From the NCBI RefSeq assembly GCF_008801475.1, contig NZ_VZPP01000007.1:248001-312000 (forward strand): a stretch of DNA of 64,000 bases. The letters run 5' to 3'. The position numbers and the translations under genes were made by a program. The number at the start of each line of letters is the position of its first letter. Position 1 is the stretch's first letter. This DNA is from Pseudomonas moorei. Lineage in GTDB: Bacteria > Pseudomonadota > Gammaproteobacteria > Pseudomonadales > Pseudomonadaceae. The notes beneath the pieces were generated by a model. It ran no database searches. It was not told the DNA's origin and saw only the letters and a program-made list of their open reading frames with translations. Positions 1 to 8,763 of the stretch are shown here, one piece after another.

Positions 1-125
1 AACGAAAGGGGCAGAGCGCTTTGGTTACTTTCGCGCTCTTCGAAAGTGACCCGCCGTCAAGGCGGAACCAATAGTCGCTATCACCGCAGAAACGGATTTG
101 CCCACGACCCCAACCCCAAAACCCT
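1..125. repeat. Gene-free left edge with inverted repeat
   Basis: No credible coding region. A short inverted repeat ACTTTCG/CGAAAGT lies at 27-33 and 41-47. The flanking text resembles dispersed intergenic sequence I have seen in many Pseudomonas genomes, but that is memory, not comparison. It lies downstream of the AraC-type gene on the minus strand and may contain its terminator. Confidence 0.35.
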
Positions 126-875
126 CTAACCCCGATCCCCCCGATACTGACTCGGCGACAAACTGGTCAACGCCCGAAACTGCCGGCTGAACGCACTGTG
201 GTCGGTATACCCGCAGCGCAAGGCAATCTCGGTGATCGGCAGGTCGGTGTGCAGCAACAACCGCGATCCCTCTTCCAGGCGCGCCTTGTGAATCATCTGC
301 CGTGGCGTGAGCTGGAACACTCGCTTGCAATGACGCTCCAGTTGCGCCACGGAATAGCCGGCAATGGCGGTCAATTCGGCGAGGCTGATGGGCTGGGCGA
401 AGTGATTGCGGATGTGCAAATCCACCGCGGCAAGCTTCTGATAGGCCGGATGATTGGACTGCGGCGATTGCAGGTCGCGGGAAATGCCGGCCAGGCCGAC
501 GATGTGCCCGTGTTCATCGTACAGGGCGAGTTTGTGGGTCAGGCACCAGATCGGCTGATTGCCGAAATACAGGTGCAGTTCCAGTTGATCGGCCAGTACC
601 CGGCCGCTGGAGAGCACGCGTCGGTCCTGTTCGGTGTACAGCGGGCCGAAGTGCTCCGGGAAGACCATGTCGGCGGTGCGTCCCAGCAGATCCTCGCGGT
701 GCTTGAACCCACAGCGCCGGGCCAGGGTCTGGTTGACGAAGGCGTAGCGGGCCTCGCGATCCTTGATGAAAAACACCACATCGGAAAGGGTATCGAGGAG
801 CGGCGCGATCGGCTGGAGACTGTTCAGCAGCGTCGGCAAATCGCAGGGCTTGAAGCTGGTGAGCGAGGGGTACAT
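126..875 (-). CDS. PAS domain-containing AraC-family transcriptional regulator
   Basis: A 249-residue regulator. The N-terminal half (about residues 20-130) reads as a PAS domain (SDVVFFIKDREARYAFVNQ, then LLGRTADMVFPEHFG). The C-terminal 100 residues are a double helix-turn-helix of AraC/XylS type (ISLAELTAIAGYSVAQLERH, ITEIALRCGYTDHSAFSRQF). I start at the ATG at 873-875. The open frame extends further upstream, but that part is low-complexity shadow sequence. It is the last gene of the hydroxyproline cluster, 71 bp after the FAD/NAD oxidoreductase. P. aeruginosa controls its hydroxyproline genes with an AraC-family protein (LhpR), so this is a natural candidate for the local activator. That role is inferred from position only. 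Confidence 0.85.
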   Translation of the reverse strand: MYPSLTSFKPCDLPTLLNSLQPIAPLLDTLSDVVFFIKDREARYAFVNQTLARRCGFKHREDLLGRTADMVFPEHFGPLYTEQDRRVLSSGRVLADQLELHLYFGNQPIWCLTHKLALYDEHGHIVGLAGISRDLQSPQSNHPAYQKLAAVDLHIRNHFAQPISLAELTAIAGYSVAQLERHCKRVFQLTPRQMIHKARLEEGSRLLLHTDLPITEIALRCGYTDHSAFSRQFRALTSLSPSQYRGDRG

Positions 876-946
876 GGCGTTGGGGGCCTGATGGCGACCC
901 CCGGGATCATAGTGGCTCGGCCGCGTGGCCGAAACCCCTGGCGCGG

Positions 947-2203
947 TCATGGCGCTGGCGGGGTATCGTCCAGGGACATCAAGGTCTCGATGCGCGCCGG
1001 GCAAAACGGTGGGCGCGGCGCCGAGGGTTGCCAGCCAAACAGATGCTGTACCGCGCCGCCACACACGCGCCCCTGGCAGGCGCCCATGCCGCAGCGGCTG
1101 GCCAGCTTGGCCGAGCGCCAATTGGTGTGCCCGGCCAATGCACCATGGGGCACGTCTTCACAGCGGCAGACCAGGGTGTCGGGACGGGCCAGCGACTTGA
1201 GTCGCGGGTCGAGGGCGAAGGCCCGATTCAGCGCTTTGGCGAACCCCTGCCAGCGTGCCCGGCGTGGCCACAATTGCCGGGCCGCTTCGAAGTCACCCAC
1301 GGCGGCGTGGCCGGCAATCGCGCCTTCGACCAGGGCCAGTTCACTGCCGCCGAATCCGGTGCATTCACCGGCCGCGTAGTGATCGACGCGGCTGGCTTGC
1401 CAGGCATCCACTGCCAACGCCTGGCCTTCGAGGGCGTAACCCAGTGCCTGACCCAATTGAACGTTGGGGATCAGACCAAAACCACAGGCCAACCGATCAC
1501 ACGCCAGTTCGACGATCTTGCCTTGCTGGTGCAGGCGCACAGCTTCGAGTCGATCGCTGCCAAGGGCTGCCAGGACGTGGGTGCCGGTTCGGTAGTGACG
1601 GTCGAACAGCGTGAACGATTGCAGCAGTTTGTTCGGCCAGCGCGGCAGTTGCGTCGCGAAGCCAGCCACCGCCTTGAGCGAGGCTTGTTCGGCGATGCAT
1701 TGCATGTTGGCCCCGTGTTTTTTCGCGGTGGCGGCACTGGCCAGTAACAGCGGTCCGCTGCCGGCGATGACCACGCGCTGGTCCTGCACCGACAGCCCGG
1801 CCTTGATCAGCGCCTGCAAACCACCGGCCCCGGTGACCCCCGGCAGCGTCCAGCCGGGGAAGGGCAGCAGCAATTCACGGGCGCCGGTGCACAGAATCAG
1901 TTTGTCGTAGCTGATCAGCCAGCCGTGCTCGTCGTCTTCGACCAGCAGTTGTTTCGGGCCGGGATTGGCGATCACCCGGGTGCCGGGGTGATGGCGGATG
2001 TTGCGGTGCGACTGCAAGCGCTCGCGCAACTGACGGGCCTGGACCGGCACGCTGGCCTGTGGACCGTCGCGCCAGATTTGCCCGCCTGCAAGCGGATTGT
2101 CGTCGAGCATGACAATGCGGGCGCCACTGGGTGCGGCAGCCAGCGCGGCGGCCATGCCGGCGGGACCGGCGCCGACGATCAACAGATCGGCATATTCATT
2201 CAT
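947..2203 (-). CDS. FAD/NAD(P)-binding oxidoreductase with C-terminal BFD-like [2Fe-2S] domain; probable D-hydroxyproline dehydrogenase large subunit
   Basis: A 418-residue flavoprotein of the opine-oxidase/HcnB-like family. The N-terminus has the dinucleotide-binding motif VGAGPAGMAAAL and a second one near the middle (VVIAGSGPLLLASAA). The C-terminus carries a cysteine cluster, VCRCEDV then CGMGACQGRVC, expected to hold a [2Fe-2S] centre. Its start overlaps the end of the preceding small ferredoxin-like gene by 4 bp (ATGA), so the two are translationally coupled. With that gene and the DAO-type FAD protein it makes the three parts of a heteromeric D-amino acid/D-hydroxyproline dehydrogenase. 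Because the epimerase sits in the same operon, oxidation of cis-4-hydroxy-D-proline to the pyrroline is the most likely reaction. Confidence 0.88.
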   Translation of the reverse strand: MNEYADLLIVGAGPAGMAAALAAAPSGARIVMLDDNPLAGGQIWRDGPQASVPVQARQLRERLQSHRNIRHHPGTRVIANPGPKQLLVEDDEHGWLISYDKLILCTGARELLLPFPGWTLPGVTGAGGLQALIKAGLSVQDQRVVIAGSGPLLLASAATAKKHGANMQCIAEQASLKAVAGFATQLPRWPNKLLQSFTLFDRHYRTGTHVLAALGSDRLEAVRLHQQGKIVELACDRLACGFGLIPNVQLGQALGYALEGQALAVDAWQASRVDHYAAGECTGFGGSELALVEGAIAGHAAVGDFEAARQLWPRRARWQGFAKALNRAFALDPRLKSLARPDTLVCRCEDVPHGALAGHTNWRSAKLASRCGMGACQGRVCGGAVQHLFGWQPSAPRPPFCPARIETLMSLDDTPPAP

Positions 2204-2436
2204 GGGCGCGTCTCCACCTGCATGCCGTCACGGCAAAGGGTCTGGCAGGCCAGGCGTCGTCGACCGTCGATGGTCACCCGGCATTCCTGGCAGATGCCCA
2301 TGCCGCACAGCGGTGCGCGGCGCCGGCCACTGACCGAGGTGCGTGTGCAGCCGTCGCCGCCCAACGCCAGGGCCGCGGCGACGCTGGTGCCCTCGGCGAC
2401 TCTCAGGGCATGGCCGTCGAGCATCAATTCAGGCAT
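2200..2436 (-). CDS. Small (2Fe-2S)-binding protein, probable D-hydroxyproline dehydrogenase gamma subunit
   Basis: A 78-residue protein of the plant-type ferredoxin fold. It contains the spaced cysteines CGMGICQEC (residues about 48-56) followed by a distant cysteine (LACQTLC), the pattern of small iron-sulfur subunits of sarcosine-oxidase-like or D-hydroxyproline dehydrogenases. I start at the ATG at 2434-2436, giving MPELMLDG, rather than the longer open frame from 2664, which lies inside the upstream gene. It overlaps the upstream FAD subunit by 8 bp and the downstream FAD/NAD subunit by 4 bp. It probably passes electrons between the two flavoprotein subunits. Confidence 0.87.
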   Translation of the reverse strand: MPELMLDGHALRVAEGTSVAAALALGGDGCTRTSVSGRRRAPLCGMGICQECRVTIDGRRRLACQTLCRDGMQVETRP

Positions 2437-3544
2437 AGGCGGGTTCTCCGAGGAAACGTTGGGGCAGGTAGGGTTGTGCGGCCAATGGCGGGGTTTCGTT
2501 GAACAGTTGCGCGACCAGCAAATCAGCGGTGCCGGGAGCGGTGGTAACCCCCAAACCTTCGTGACCGACCGCCAGCCACAAGCCCTGGCGTTGCGGGTGC
2601 TGACCCACCAGGGGCAGGCCATCGGGGCTGGCGGCGCGAAAGCCGGTCCAGGCTCGGATGCCATTGAGTTGCGCCAACCCCGGCATATATTGGGCCGCGC
2701 GCTTGAGCATTTTCGCCAGCATCCAGCCTTCGACCTGCGGATCGGTGGTGCCGAATTGCCGCGAGGCGCCGATGAACAATTGCCCGGTCGGACGCGGCTG
2801 AATATTGCAGGCCGTCGAGGGCCCCTTGGCGTTATGGGCGCTGGTGACGTAACCGAGCTCCACCAGAGTATGGGTGACGGTGGCGGGGTAGCGATCAGTG
2901 ATCAGCAAGTGGCCTTTTTTCGGCTCGATGGGCAGCTCCGGGCACAGCTCATTGGCCTGGATACCGTTGGCCAGCACCACCGCTTCGGCGCTCAGCCACT
3001 GACCGTCATCGAGTCGCACCCGGTTGCCATCGACCTCGATGACCCGTGCCCGGCGCTGACGGATGTTCGGCGTGTCGAGCATCCAGCTGGCCGTCGCGGG
3101 CGCGTACAGAATGCCATCGCCGTTGATCAGCAGGCCCCCTTCAAGGCCCTTGGAGAGCTCCGGCTCACGCTGGCGCAAGGCACTGGCGCCGACCAGTTCA
3201 CAGGCCACGCCCTGGGCTTGCAGGTTCTGGAATTTACTGTGGGCCACCGCCATTTCTTCGGCATTGGCCGCCAGCCACAGGGTGCCGTTGCTGCGGTACG
3301 CGCAGGCCTCGGGCAGATCCGCTGCCTGCTCGCGCCAGCGCCGCAAGGAATGATTGCTCAGCGCCAGTTCCGCCGGGTTGTCGTCGAGCACCAACAGGTG
3401 GCCCATGCCCGCCGCCGTCGCGCCATGCAGCCCGGCGTCGAGCACCAGTACCTGCAAGCCACGCCGCGCCAGTGCCTGGGCGCAGGCCGCGCCGATGACG
3501 CCCGCACCGATCACGATCACATCGGCCGCATGGCTGCGATTCAC
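2429..3544 (-). CDS. FAD-dependent oxidoreductase (DAO family), probable D-hydroxyproline dehydrogenase catalytic subunit
   Basis: A 371-residue D-amino acid oxidase/glycine oxidase-like flavoprotein. The N-terminus gives [20 protein letters not shown], the Rossmann FAD-binding motif. The C-terminal part has the conserved [18 protein letters not shown] segment. The start is GTG at 3542-3544, overlapping the stop of the epimerase gene as GTGA. An upstream ATG at 3739 would place 65 unrelated residues before the fold. With the two neighbouring genes this forms a three-component dehydrogenase. The epimerase upstream would supply cis-4-hydroxy-D-proline. The substrate is inferred from context; sequence alone gives a D-amino acid or imino acid. 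Confidence 0.88.
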   Translation of the reverse strand: MNRSHAADVIVIGAGVIGAACAQALARRGLQVLVLDAGLHGATAAGMGHLLVLDDNPAELALSNHSLRRWREQAADLPEACAYRSNGTLWLAANAEEMAVAHSKFQNLQAQGVACELVGASALRQREPELSKGLEGGLLINGDGILYAPATASWMLDTPNIRQRRARVIEVDGNRVRLDDGQWLSAEAVVLANGIQANELCPELPIEPKKGHLLITDRYPATVTHTLVELGYVTSAHNAKGPSTACNIQPRPTGQLFIGASRQFGTTDPQVEGWMLAKMLKRAAQYMPGLAQLNGIRAWTGFRAASPDGLPLVGQHPQRQGLWLAVGHEGLGVTTAPGTADLLVAQLFNETPPLAAQPYLPQRFLGEPAYA

Positions 3545-4473
3545 GGACGGATGCCCCAGGCGAACGGGTCGTCCTGTTCGATGATCAGGCTGGCTTCTGC
3601 ACTGATGAAGGCGCGGCCTCGAATGGTCGGCACGATGCGCTCGCCTTGCCATTCGAAAGAGCCTTCGAACTCGCTGCCGATCACACTCGCCTGGCGCCAG
3701 ATCTGTCCGGGCTGCAACTTGTCGTCGGCCGCCAGGCACGCCAGTTTGGCGCTGGTGCCGGTGCCACAGGGTGAACGGTCGTAGGCCTTGCCGGGGCAGA
3801 GCACGAAGTTGCGGCTGTCTGCATGATCGTCAGCGGCGAACAGTTCGACATGGTCGATCAGGCCGCCGTCTTCGCCACGAATACCCTGGTCTTGCAGCGC
3901 TTGTTGAACGGCGTAGGTGTAAGCGGTCAGGGCCTCAAGGTTGTCGCCCGCCACCCGCAGCCCGTGATCGGCGATGAGGAAAAACCAGTTGCCGCCCCAG
4001 GCGATGTCGCCGGTCACCTGACCGATGCCCGGCACCTGCACTTGCAGTGCCTTGCGATAACGGTACGCCGGCACGTTGCGCACACTCACCGAATGGTCAT
4101 CGTGCAGGGTGGCCTGCACCGTGCCGACCGGCGTCTCGATGCTGTGCACGCCGGGGCCGATTTTGCCCAGGTGGGCCAGCGAGGCGACGAGGCCGATGGT
4201 GCCGTGGCCGCACATGCCCAGGTAGCCGCTGTTGTTGAAGAAAATCACGCCGGCACAGGCGCTCGGGTCCACGGGTTCGCAGAGCAGGGCGCCTACCAGC
4301 ACGTCGCTGCCCCGTGGTTCCAGCACACAGGCCGCACGCCACTGGTCGTGCTGCTCGGCCAGGCGTTGGCGTCGTTCGGCCATGCTGCCGGTGCCCAGAT
4401 CAGGAAAACCGGCGGTCACCAGGCGGGTCGGTTCGCCGCCGGTGTGGGAGTCGATCACGGAGATGCGTTTCAT
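3541..4473 (-). CDS. lhpA: 4-hydroxyproline 2-epimerase
   Basis: A 310-residue protein of the proline racemase/4-hydroxyproline epimerase family. Both catalytic cysteines are present: Cys88 in [12 protein letters not shown] and Cys236 in [15 protein letters not shown] Cys/Cys pair marks racemase and epimerase activity, whereas dehydratases have a Thr at the second site. It converts trans-4-hydroxy-L-proline to cis-4-hydroxy-D-proline, the first step of bacterial hydroxyproline use. It lies first in the dehydrogenase operon and shares a GTGA overlap with the next gene. Collagen-derived hydroxyproline is the usual natural source. Family and reaction are well supported; proline racemase is unlikely given the dehydrogenase neighbours. 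Confidence 0.93.
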   Translation of the reverse strand: MKRISVIDSHTGGEPTRLVTAGFPDLGTGSMAERRQRLAEQHDQWRAACVLEPRGSDVLVGALLCEPVDPSACAGVIFFNNSGYLGMCGHGTIGLVASLAHLGKIGPGVHSIETPVGTVQATLHDDHSVSVRNVPAYRYRKALQVQVPGIGQVTGDIAWGGNWFFLIADHGLRVAGDNLEALTAYTYAVQQALQDQGIRGEDGGLIDHVELFAADDHADSRNFVLCPGKAYDRSPCGTGTSAKLACLAADDKLQPGQIWRQASVIGSEFEGSFEWQGERIVPTIRGRAFISAEASLIIEQDDPFAWGIRP

Positions 4474-4551
4474 CGGAGGGCCACGTCCATTCGGTTGAGT
4501 GACCGAAAGAGTGGCCTGTGCAGCGAGGTGCCGGCTTGATGGATTTAAGCA

Positions 4552-4573
4552 GTGCCGATGACGAAATCGGCAC
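4552..4573 (-). terminator. Hairpin after the GntR gene
   Basis: Perfect 8-bp stem GTGCCGAT/ATCGGCAC with a 6-base loop, 15 bp beyond the GntR stop on the minus strand and just before the epimerase gene. There is no clear T tract, so it may be a weak terminator or RNA-stabilising hairpin. Confidence 0.55.
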
Positions 4574-4587
4574 AGTCATTGCCGCAG

Positions 4588-5259
4588 TCAGTGAGCGTGG
4601 GGCAGGTGCTTGAACAGGGTCTCGCAGACCCCGGCGATGTGTTCGTCCAGCAGCTTCACCGCCAGGTCGACGTCCCCCGCACGGCACGCCGCGAGGATCT
4701 CGCGGTGCTCGTGATCGGCGCGTTCCTTGCCCGCCGACAGGCTCATCTGCATGCGCAGGTAACGCTCCAGTTTGTCGTTGACCGAACGAATCAGGCTGAC
4801 CAGGAATGGCCGTTGCGCCGGTTCATAGAGGCCGGCGTGCAGTTCCCAATTGAGTTCGGCCCAGCGCCCCACGTCGTCCTCGCCGACGAACTCCTGGCAG
4901 ATACGCTCGGCACGGGCGAAGGTTTCTTCAGTCATGTTGGGAATCGCCAGGCGCAACACCTTGTCCTCAAGCAACATGCGCACTTCGAACATCTGCGCCA
5001 GTTCCGCATCGGAAATGCGCGTGACCATCGCCCCGCGATTGCGCTGGAACATCACCAGCCCTTCGGCCTCCAGCCGCTTGAGCGCCTCGCGCACCGGGAT
5101 CTTGCTGACGTTGAACTGGCGGGCAATGTCGTCCTGGCGAATCGGCTCATCCTCGGCAAAATGCCCGGCGACGATCGCGTCTCGCAGATGACGGGTGATG
5201 ATTTCCGACGTCGAAGGCGTGTTACCAAGGTCGGGAGCGTTGAATTTGGGTAGGTTCAC
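4588..5259 (-). CDS. GntR/FadR-family transcriptional regulator
   Basis: A 223-residue regulator. An N-terminal winged helix of GntR type (about residues 18-82) includes IRQDDIARQFNVSKIPVREA and LEAEGLVMFQRNRGAMV. The C-terminal helical domain is of the FCD/FadR ligand-binding type, with the metal- or ligand-binding histidines typical of that domain (ELHAGLY, DHEHREIL). The start is GTG at 5257-5259; no ATG lies near the domain start. It sits between the aldehyde dehydrogenase and the epimerase, both on the same strand. It is a plausible repressor of the hydroxyproline genes, released by hydroxyproline or a pathway intermediate. Confidence 0.88.
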   Translation of the reverse strand: MNLPKFNAPDLGNTPSTSEIITRHLRDAIVAGHFAEDEPIRQDDIARQFNVSKIPVREALKRLEAEGLVMFQRNRGAMVTRISDAELAQMFEVRMLLEDKVLRLAIPNMTEETFARAERICQEFVGEDDVGRWAELNWELHAGLYEPAQRPFLVSLIRSVNDKLERYLRMQMSLSAGKERADHEHREILAACRAGDVDLAVKLLDEHIAGVCETLFKHLPHAH

Positions 5260-5360
5260 GGCGGCGGTCGTTCGGAGAAAAGAGATAGCGACAGGGTATA
5301 CGAAATTCGTTCGCTGATCTTGCCTGGCGGCGACGGGCTCCCGCCTGCAAGCGTCCCGCA

Positions 5361-5384
5361 GGTCCGCCCGGGAATGGGCGGACC
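5361..5384 (-). terminator. Stem-loop between aldehyde dehydrogenase and GntR genes
   Basis: Perfect 9-bp stem GGTCCGCCC/GGGCGGACC with a 6-base loop, 30 bp past the stop of the aldehyde dehydrogenase on the minus strand. It separates that gene from the GntR gene and is the likely transcript end, although no strong T tract follows. Confidence 0.55.
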
Positions 5385-5413
5385 AGAGACAATCCCGGGC
5401 TGGCTAGGCTCAA

Positions 5414-6820
5414 TCAGCCGCGAACCGCCCGGGAGCGCCAGACCATCATTTTTTCGATCTGCATCTCTTTCATGGTGTGTGGAATGCCGCCCACACCATG
5501 CCCGGACAGGCGCGCGCCGGCGAACGGCATCCAGTCGACGCGGAACAGCGTGTTCTCGTTGACCATCACCGCCGTGGCATCCAGTTCCTGGTAGCACTGC
5601 ATTGCGGTGTCCAGATCGCGGGTGAACACCGCGGCCTGGAAAGCGTAGGGCAGGGCGTTGGCCAGCTGGATCGCTTCGGCCAGATCGTCATAGGCGTAAA
5701 CCGCCACCACCGGGCCGAACACTTCCTTTTGCATCACATTCGAATCGATGGGCGGGTTGAGCAGTACGGTGGGTGCATAGCCGTTGTGGTCCAGCACGCG
5801 GCCACCCGAGATCAAACGGGCACCGCCGGCGACGGCTTCATTGACCCATTGGTCGACGCGATGCACTTCACGGGCGGAAATCAGCGGGCCGACATCGGTA
5901 CGGATATCGGTCGGATCCCCGACCACCATGGCATCGCCCAATTGGCCCAGGCGCAGGGCGACTTGTTCAGCAATGCTGCGCTCGCAGAAAATCCGTTGCA
6001 CGCTGACGCAGGCCTGGCCGGCATGCCAGAAGCCGCCACGGGCGATGCGCGGCAGGGCGTCGTCGAGGTCGGCATCCGCAGCAACGATCACCGGCGCCAC
6101 GCCGCCATGTTCCAGCGCGCAGCGAGTGCCCGGTGCCAGGGTCGAGCGCAGCATCCAGCCGACCGGCGCCGAACCGATGAAGCTGAAGAAGCCCACGCGC
6201 GGGTCCGCGACCAGCTTGCCGGTGACGGCGTTATCGGTTGGCAGCACCATCTGCGCCCAGCCTGTCGGCAGGCCGGCTTCGGCCAGGATGTGCAGGAGCG
6301 TGCGGCAACTGAGTGGGGTATTGGCTGCCGGCTTGACGATCACCGGGGCGCTGACGGCGATGGCCGGCACCACCTGATGCACGATCAGATTGAAGGGATG
6401 GTTGAACGCCGAGACGGCCGCGACCACACCGATCGGCTCGTATTGGGTAAAGGCCACGCGGTTCTGCGAAGTGGCGTTGAGTCCCATCGGGATCACGTGC
6501 CCGCCCTCGGTACGCAGCACCTCGATGCAGTTCAGGATGCCATCGATGCCGCGCTCGACTTCGGTGATCGAGTCCTTCAGCGGCTTGCCGCCTTCGCTGG
6601 CCGCCTGGGTCGCGATCTCGACCTTGCGCGCGGCGATCAGCTCGGCGGCGCGCTGCAGGATTTCAATGCGTTGCGGCTTGGACAGCCACTGGGTCCGGTC
6701 GCGAAAAATGCCGTGGGCGACGCTCAGCGCCTGCTCGACATCCGCCTCGGTGGACACCGCCACCTGGCCGATCACGGCACCGTTGTAGGGGGCGTGCACC
6801 GTCAGGGTTTGTTCGGACAT
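5414..6820 (-). CDS. NAD(P)-dependent aldehyde dehydrogenase
   Basis: A 468-residue member of the aldehyde dehydrogenase superfamily. The catalytic cysteine is Cys271 in GQACVSVQR and the general base is Glu237. The usual ELGG around that Glu reads EHGG here (CALEHGGVAP), a deviation seen in some phosphonoacetaldehyde/sulfoacetaldehyde-type subgroups. The C-terminus has the MPFAGARLSGHGVGG segment. It is upstream of the GntR and hydroxyproline genes, separated by a stem-loop. Hydroxyproline breakdown needs an alpha-ketoglutarate semialdehyde dehydrogenase, and this gene could fill that role. The EHGG variant and the separate transcript leave it open. Confidence 0.85.
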   Translation of the reverse strand: MSEQTLTVHAPYNGAVIGQVAVSTEADVEQALSVAHGIFRDRTQWLSKPQRIEILQRAAELIAARKVEIATQAASEGGKPLKDSITEVERGIDGILNCIEVLRTEGGHVIPMGLNATSQNRVAFTQYEPIGVVAAVSAFNHPFNLIVHQVVPAIAVSAPVIVKPAANTPLSCRTLLHILAEAGLPTGWAQMVLPTDNAVTGKLVADPRVGFFSFIGSAPVGWMLRSTLAPGTRCALEHGGVAPVIVAADADLDDALPRIARGGFWHAGQACVSVQRIFCERSIAEQVALRLGQLGDAMVVGDPTDIRTDVGPLISAREVHRVDQWVNEAVAGGARLISGGRVLDHNGYAPTVLLNPPIDSNVMQKEVFGPVVAVYAYDDLAEAIQLANALPYAFQAAVFTRDLDTAMQCYQELDATAVMVNENTLFRVDWMPFAGARLSGHGVGGIPHTMKEMQIEKMMVWRSRAVRG

Positions 6821-7010
6821 GGGGCTTACCTCAGGGGACTAAAGAATATTCGATGGGGGTGGTTGCAGGCAGGATCCAGGGTCATCGACCTGCGGGCACC
6901 ACGGTAGTGCGCAATGCCGGTTTGCAAAAATGAATAATTGAAAGGGTGTTGTTCACTTTTAGAGAAACCCCCTGGTGAATCGTTGCAGGCTGCACCTCCT
7001 TGTTGAATCT

Positions 7011-7589
7011 TCAGAACCCCAGGCAGCCGAAGCAGACGAAGGCCACCGCAACGGCGATGCCAAACGCGGCCGCAGCCTTTTTCGAGGAGTTGACCCGGGG
7101 CGGGGTCTGGCTCATCGGCGGCAAACCGGGCATCGACAAGGCGTTGAGATCGCGGCGATGGGGCAGGATCACCTGCCAGGTGTAGCGCAAGCCCAGCAGC
7201 ACGGAGAGGGCCAGCAGGCCGAAGACCAGCGAACGCGCCACAGTGGATTGGGCAACGGGGACAGCGGTCTCCTGTTGGCAGATCGCGCTATTGAATTCCA
7301 CGACGCTGATGCGCTGATAGGCCGTCAAAGGCAGTTTTCCGTCATTTTTGACCGCCGCCAGTTGCGCCAGGTCCAGGTCCTGATACTTCCACAGCGTTGA
7401 CGATCCTTCACGGCAATAGGTGAAAGCGACAGGATTCTGCGCTCTGATAATGCAGGCGTCATTGATACCCAGTTTTTTCAGGGTCTCGTTCGCTGACCGG
7501 GTGAAGTCCAGGTCGAAGACCGGCATCACCCCGGTGGCAGAGGCCCCGAACGCCACCAACAGGCAACCCATGGCGCAGATGGATGACAT
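7011..7589 (-). CDS. Membrane-anchored hypothetical protein with signal peptide
   Basis: A 192-residue protein I do not recognise. Residues 1-20 form a signal peptide-like segment (SSICAMGCLLVAFGASATG). A probably periplasmic stretch of about 85 residues follows, with three cysteines (DACII, TYCRE, SAICQQ) that could form disulfides. Then comes a transmembrane segment (VARSLVFGLLALSVLLGL), a charged loop with a proline-rich piece, and a second hydrophobic segment at the extreme C-terminus (AAAFGIAVAVAFVCFGCLGF). I chose the ATG at 7587-7589; a TTG two codons upstream is less likely. It stands alone between the aldehyde dehydrogenase promoter region and a LysR gene. No function is assigned. 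Confidence 0.65.
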   Translation of the reverse strand: MSSICAMGCLLVAFGASATGVMPVFDLDFTRSANETLKKLGINDACIIRAQNPVAFTYCREGSSTLWKYQDLDLAQLAAVKNDGKLPLTAYQRISVVEFNSAICQQETAVPVAQSTVARSLVFGLLALSVLLGLRYTWQVILPHRRDLNALSMPGLPPMSQTPPRVNSSKKAAAAFGIAVAVAFVCFGCLGF

Positions 7590-7703
7590 TTTCAAAGTCG
7601 GCGCTCCCTGGAAGACGGGTGGCTTTTTGTTATAGGTGCGGAGCCTGGCTGCAAACTGCCTTCGATCAAGTCTAGACGCTAACTTCTCGATGCCGGGGGC
7701 TTT

Positions 7704-8621
7704 TTAGCGGCGTGCGGAGAGCTGTTGTGGCGCCAGAAAAGCGTCGTGGAAGTAGTTACGAAAGGCCTGCATCGCCGGGCTGAATTCCCGTTCACGGTGC
7801 CAGGCCAGACCCACGCTCATGGGCGTGACCTTGTCGGTGACGGTCAGGGTTTCGATGCGTTTGCCTTCCAGCGACCAGGGGCGGTGCACCAGGTCCGAGA
7901 GGATCGCCACGCCGCTGCCATTGGCGACCATGCTGCGTACCGCTTCCACCGAGCTGGTCCGCACCCGCACGTTCGGCTGCTGGTGCGCATGTTCCCAGTA
8001 ACGCATGGCGCTTTGTTCGGCCTCGTCGACGGTCAACAGGATGTAGGGTTCCTTCGCCACGTCGGCAAGGCTGACGGCCGAGCGTTCACACAGTGGATGG
8101 TGGCTGGGCAGCCAGAGTCGGCGTTCGGAGTTGAAGAGAATCTCCGAAACGATGTCCGGGTGAGTCAGGTTCGCCGTGAGCACCACCGCCATGTCGAAGC
8201 GGCCCTCCAGCAAGCCTTGTTCGATGGCCGTGCGCTCTTGTTCGTGAACTTCGATGGCCACGTCCGGATGCCAGTGCTCAAGCCGTTGCAGATGATGCGG
8301 CAGGAAGTAGCCGATCACCGTGTAGCTCGCCGCCAATCGCAACAGGCCGCTGGCGCGGACGTCCGGCAGCGGGCTGTTCAATGCGTCATCGACGCTGCGC
8401 AAAATCACGTAGGCGCGATTGAGAAAGTGTCGCCCGGCATCGGTCAGGCTCATGCCCTGGGCCGAGCGCTGGAACAACAGCGTGCCGAGCATTCCCTCCA
8501 GTTCCTTGATCGCGGTGGTCACCGCCGACTGGGAAATATTCAAATGAATCGCCGCCTGGGAAATCTGCCCGATCTCGGCGGTGGCGACGAAGTAGCGGAC
8601 CTGGCGCAGGGTCAGTGACAT
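7704..8621 (-). CDS. LysR-family transcriptional regulator
   Basis: A 305-residue LysR-type regulator. The N-terminal winged helix reads LTLRQVRYFVATAEIGQISQ then LNISQSAVTTAIKELE, with the usual effector-binding domain after residue 90. I use the ATG at 8619-8621, preceded by GGAGTG; a GTG two codons upstream is possible. It is divergently transcribed from pxpA across 142 bp that contain a tandem palindrome (8644-8673). By the usual LysR arrangement it should control the pxp/biotin carboxylase operon and itself. The inducer cannot be read from the sequence, but 5-oxoproline or a related lactam or amide would fit. Confidence 0.9.
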   Translation of the reverse strand: MSLTLRQVRYFVATAEIGQISQAAIHLNISQSAVTTAIKELEGMLGTLLFQRSAQGMSLTDAGRHFLNRAYVILRSVDDALNSPLPDVRASGLLRLAASYTVIGYFLPHHLQRLEHWHPDVAIEVHEQERTAIEQGLLEGRFDMAVVLTANLTHPDIVSEILFNSERRLWLPSHHPLCERSAVSLADVAKEPYILLTVDEAEQSAMRYWEHAHQQPNVRVRTSSVEAVRSMVANGSGVAILSDLVHRPWSLEGKRIETLTVTDKVTPMSVGLAWHREREFSPAMQAFRNYFHDAFLAPQQLSARR

Positions 8622-8643
8622 GGGCACTCCGGGTGACGGGGGA

Positions 8644-8673
8644 TCTGATTTTCAGAGCTATCTGTTTTTCAGA
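8644..8673. promoter_or_regulatory. Tandem palindromic operator between lysR and pxpA
   Basis: Two near-identical 13-bp palindromes, TCTGATTTTCAGA (8644-8656) and TCTGTTTTTCAGA (8661-8673), start 17 bp apart in the divergent LysR-pxpA interval. Their place just in front of the LysR start makes them candidate binding sites for that regulator. Binding is inferred. Confidence 0.55.
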
Positions 8674-8763
8674 ACATGCCCCCTCTGATAATAGATCTTC
8701 CCAAGGGGGTGGCGGGAATTTAACTTGGCCTGCATGAAGTCACAAGCGTCAGGAGCAAGCGTC

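Noticed and set aside
1925..3784. A 619-codon plus-strand open frame
   Set aside because: It lies opposite the three D-hydroxyproline dehydrogenase genes, has no domain pattern and no ribosome site.
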